7,724 nucleotides of DNA, taken from the NCBI GenBank assembly GCA_002254895.1, contig NJDF01000063.1, positions 1-7,724 on the forward strand, written 5' to 3'. The notes beneath the pieces are model-generated. The model saw only the letters and a list, made by a program, of their open reading frames with translations, did not search any database and was not told the DNA's origin. Made by a program: the position numbers and the translations under genes. This document shows positions 6,283 to 7,724 of the stretch, in pieces (position 1 is the first letter of the stretch; every line of letters begins with the position of its first letter). The stretch comes from Thermoprotei archaeon ex4572_64 (lineage in GTDB: Archaea; Thermoproteota; Thermoprotei; Thermoproteales; Thermocladiaceae).

Positions 6283-7353
6283 TTAATTTTGCGTATTCTT
6301 CAACTTCTTAAGCACGTCGCTTCTCATAACTAAATACTCAGCTACTGGACAAACATTATTACATATTAAACATTCTCTACATGCGTCTTCATTTACTCTT
6401 AAATAATTGTCTATACTTATTGCGTTTGTTCTACACCATTCACTACATAATCTACAGAATGTGCAGTAAGTACTTCTAGCTATGATCTTAAGGATGTTTA
6501 AACACTCAACACTAGATCTACATATGACTTGACTACTACTTAGGTCAACTATTGAGTGCTTCTTAATTATGATCTTATCATTACTGACAAGATAGTTCTT
6601 ATCAAGTATTTTAATCAACTCTAAAAACCTTTCATGACTCATCTTCATTAAGGTCTTGTAATTTACGTAGAACTTACCATCCTTATAGCTTACCTCGATA
6701 TCTAAACACTTAGGTACCTTATTGATAATGCTATTCACACTCACTTCACATTCCTTATCTAGAAATCTCACTAGATCTCCTGGATACCTTCTTCTCCATC
6801 TCCACAATCCATAACTTAACCAAATACTTGGTAATTGACTTTCTTTAACATAATTTTCTAGATATTTTTGCCACCAGTAACCCTTCTCATAAGCTCTATT
6901 GTATGGTAGATTGTACTTGAATATGTATAGCCATACGTGTAGATTTGTCCAGTCATTTATAGGTGCTAAAACTACAGTGTTAGCTACCCATCTTGAAAGA
7001 CTTACTCTAGCAATTTTTGCTCTAGTAAAAGACTCCCACTTTCTTTGACCTGTAATGCTTACAGTTCCTATATTTGAGATCTTCTTTAAGGCTTTACATA
7101 TAGGTGCAAGCTTAATGATCTTGCAACAATATCTATAGTCTCTGCCTGGTGGTCCTAGAAGTTTCACTATTTCTAAGAAGTTCACTTCAGCTTTAGCAAG
7201 ATGTAGTTCTAAACCATACGCATTCAGAACCTCAAATACGTTGATCAATGTTTCAGGTAATTCTAAACCTGTATCGTTAAACAAGACTTCAACCTCACCA
7301 ATACTTTCAACTGAAAGATCTAGTGCTACTAGAGAATCCTTACCACCACTGTA
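6283..7353 (-). CDS. PAPS-reductase-family PP-loop protein with C-terminal 2x[4Fe-4S] ferredoxin (main part, frameshifted from its N-terminus)
   Basis: Homology begins at the TAC at 7353 with YSGGKDSLVAL, the PP-loop that binds the ATP/adenylyl group. Then come EVLFNDTGLELPET, LLGPPGRDYRYCCKIIKLAP, GQRKWESFTRAK and APINDWTNLHVWLYIF, the family core. The C-terminus has a two-cluster ferredoxin: CTFCRLCSEWC (CxxCxxCxxxC, followed by Arg instead of the usual Pro) and CRECLICNNVCP, at about 6348-6465. Archaeal fusions of this kind are annotated as phosphoadenosine phosphosulfate reductases, but their substrate is generally not established. A nominal start at the TTG at 7284 would cut off the SGGKDS loop and is just Leu in VLFNDTG, so it is rejected. 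Two oddities stand out: an extra base at 7354 separates it from its N-terminus, and a segment normally holding a Cys-x-x-Cys loop appears to be missing at 6871-6882, where AYEKGY runs straight into WWQKYLENY. The stop is at 6283-6285. Confidence 0.85.
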   Translation of the reverse strand, partial: YSGGKDSLVALDLSVESIGEVEVLFNDTGLELPETLINVFEVLNAYGLELHLAKAEVNFLEIVKLLGPPGRDYRYCCKIIKLAPICKALKKISNIGTVSITGQRKWESFTRAKIARVSLSRWVANTVVLAPINDWTNLHVWLYIFKYNLPYNRAYEKGYWWQKYLENYVKESQLPSIWLSYGLWRWRRRYPGDLVRFLDKECEVSVNSIINKVPKCLDIEVSYKDGKFYVNYKTLMKMSHERFLELIKILDKNYLVSNDKIIIKKHSIVDLSSSQVICRSSVECLNILKIIARSTYCTFCRLCSEWCRTNAISIDNYLRVNEDACRECLICNNVCPVAEYLVMRSDVLKKLKNTQN

Positions 7354-7724
7354 TAATGACGAGCAATCTCTTACCTCTAACTAGTCTTGCAATTCCTTGC
7401 CACTTACCATTAATAGTTTCAAGAGCTACAATTTTTCCTTTCTCTTCAGGTAGTTCTGCTTTAACAATTCTATCTCTATGAATTTCGTACATTCTCGTTA
7501 ACTTAGGTAAATCAACCTTAGCATAATATCCAAATTCATCCCTAACCATTCTTGCAACACCGTGAAGTATTGGTCTAAATCTCCATAACCACCTAGTTGG
7601 ATCGAACCACCTATGACCAATAACTTCACCATTAACAATAACTTCATCAGCCTCATCGGGATATCCCGAAATTTTATTTAAAAGAACGGTAGAACCTGTA
7701 GGTACTAGTTTCTCAACAACATAC
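7340..7724 (-). CDS. N-terminal (PUA-containing) part of the same PAPS-reductase-family gene, cut by the right edge
   Basis: The frame is open from the right edge (first full codon at 7723) to a TAA at 7342-7340. Residues include VPTGSTVLLNKISGYPDEAD, EVIVNGEVIGHRWFDPTRW and LWRFRP, matching the N-terminal domain of archaeal PUA/PAPS-reductase fusions. A PUA-like segment follows: EIHRDRIVKAELPEEKGKIV and NGKWQGIARLV. The in-frame ATG at 7549 (MVRDEFGYY) is internal, not the gene start. The last residues RGKRLLVI join naturally to YSGGKDS in the neighbouring frame if the A at 7354 is skipped, giving the hydrophobic strand that normally precedes a PP-loop. The usual helical linker of about 50 residues between PUA and PP-loop seems absent or very short. 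The gene start lies outside the window. Confidence 0.8.
   Translation of the reverse strand, partial: YVVEKLVPTGSTVLLNKISGYPDEADEVIVNGEVIGHRWFDPTRWLWRFRPILHGVARMVRDEFGYYAKVDLPKLTRMYEIHRDRIVKAELPEEKGKIVALETINGKWQGIARLVRGKRLLVIIQWW

Noticed and set aside
5381..7350. GGTGG-type sequence at three of the break points (VWA, both PAPS-reductase sites), suggesting repeat-mediated deletion
   Set aside because: GGTGG/CCACC occurs about ten times in the window, also in intact genes, and at two sites it simply encodes the conserved Gly-Gly, so it is not a specific junction signal.

Overview
The window looks like a piece of a thermophilic archaeon, most likely a member of the Thermoproteota (Crenarchaeota). 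The DNA is strongly A+T-rich. Arginine is written almost only as AGA/AGG. Transcription units start with TATA-like boxes centred about 23-33 nt before the start codon and mostly lack a Shine-Dalgarno sequence, which suggests leaderless mRNAs. The recognisable proteins are archaeal types: archaeal/eukaryal-type ProRS and GluRS, a short MazG with a Cys-rich tail, a MoxR ATPase next to a DUF2201-like metallopeptidase/VWA protein, and a PUA-PAPS-reductase-ferredoxin fusion. The genus cannot be fixed from the sequence alone.

Layout: a truncated gene start leaves the left edge on the minus strand (1-83). Divergent from it is an intact proS (178-1662), followed by a small intact mazG-type gene (1711-2007). 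Convergent with mazG, with a one-base gap, is gltX on the minus strand (2009-3780), broken by a frameshift near 3237-3246. Divergent from gltX is a plus-strand pair: a MoxR AAA+ ATPase (from 3883) and a DUF2201-like HExxH/VWA protein (4477-5615). Next is an unrecognised 176-residue gene (5708-6238). A minus-strand PAPS-reductase-family gene with a C-terminal two-cluster ferredoxin (6283 to beyond 7724) runs off the right edge.

The most striking property is damage. proS and mazG read through cleanly, but every recognisable gene from about 3.2 kb onward has a lesion. gltX has a frameshift beside a near-duplicated ATTCC/ATTCA. The MoxR gene loses everything after Walker B and runs into a 33-base T tract (T9 G T10 G T12). 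The VWA gene lacks most of the stretch between its two metal-site motifs and changes frame there. The PAPS-reductase gene has one extra base just before its SGGKDS loop and also appears to lack, in frame, the loop that normally carries a Cys-x-x-Cys motif. Conserved sequence resumes in the correct register after most breaks, so the lesions are recent. Because GluRS should be essential, the simplest explanation is assembly or consensus error (for example a draft metagenomic or single-cell assembly). Real gene decay and an unknown expression mechanism remain possible. I saw no CRISPR array, insertion sequence, tRNA or rRNA, and no gene-free stretch longer than 300 bases.

Functionally, the left half is translation (ProRS, GluRS) and nucleotide-pool housekeeping (MazG). 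The MoxR-VWA pair fits the known arrangement of a AAA+ chaperone with a VWA partner. The rightmost gene belongs to the PP-loop sulfur/adenylyl-transfer family with its own electron-transfer domain.
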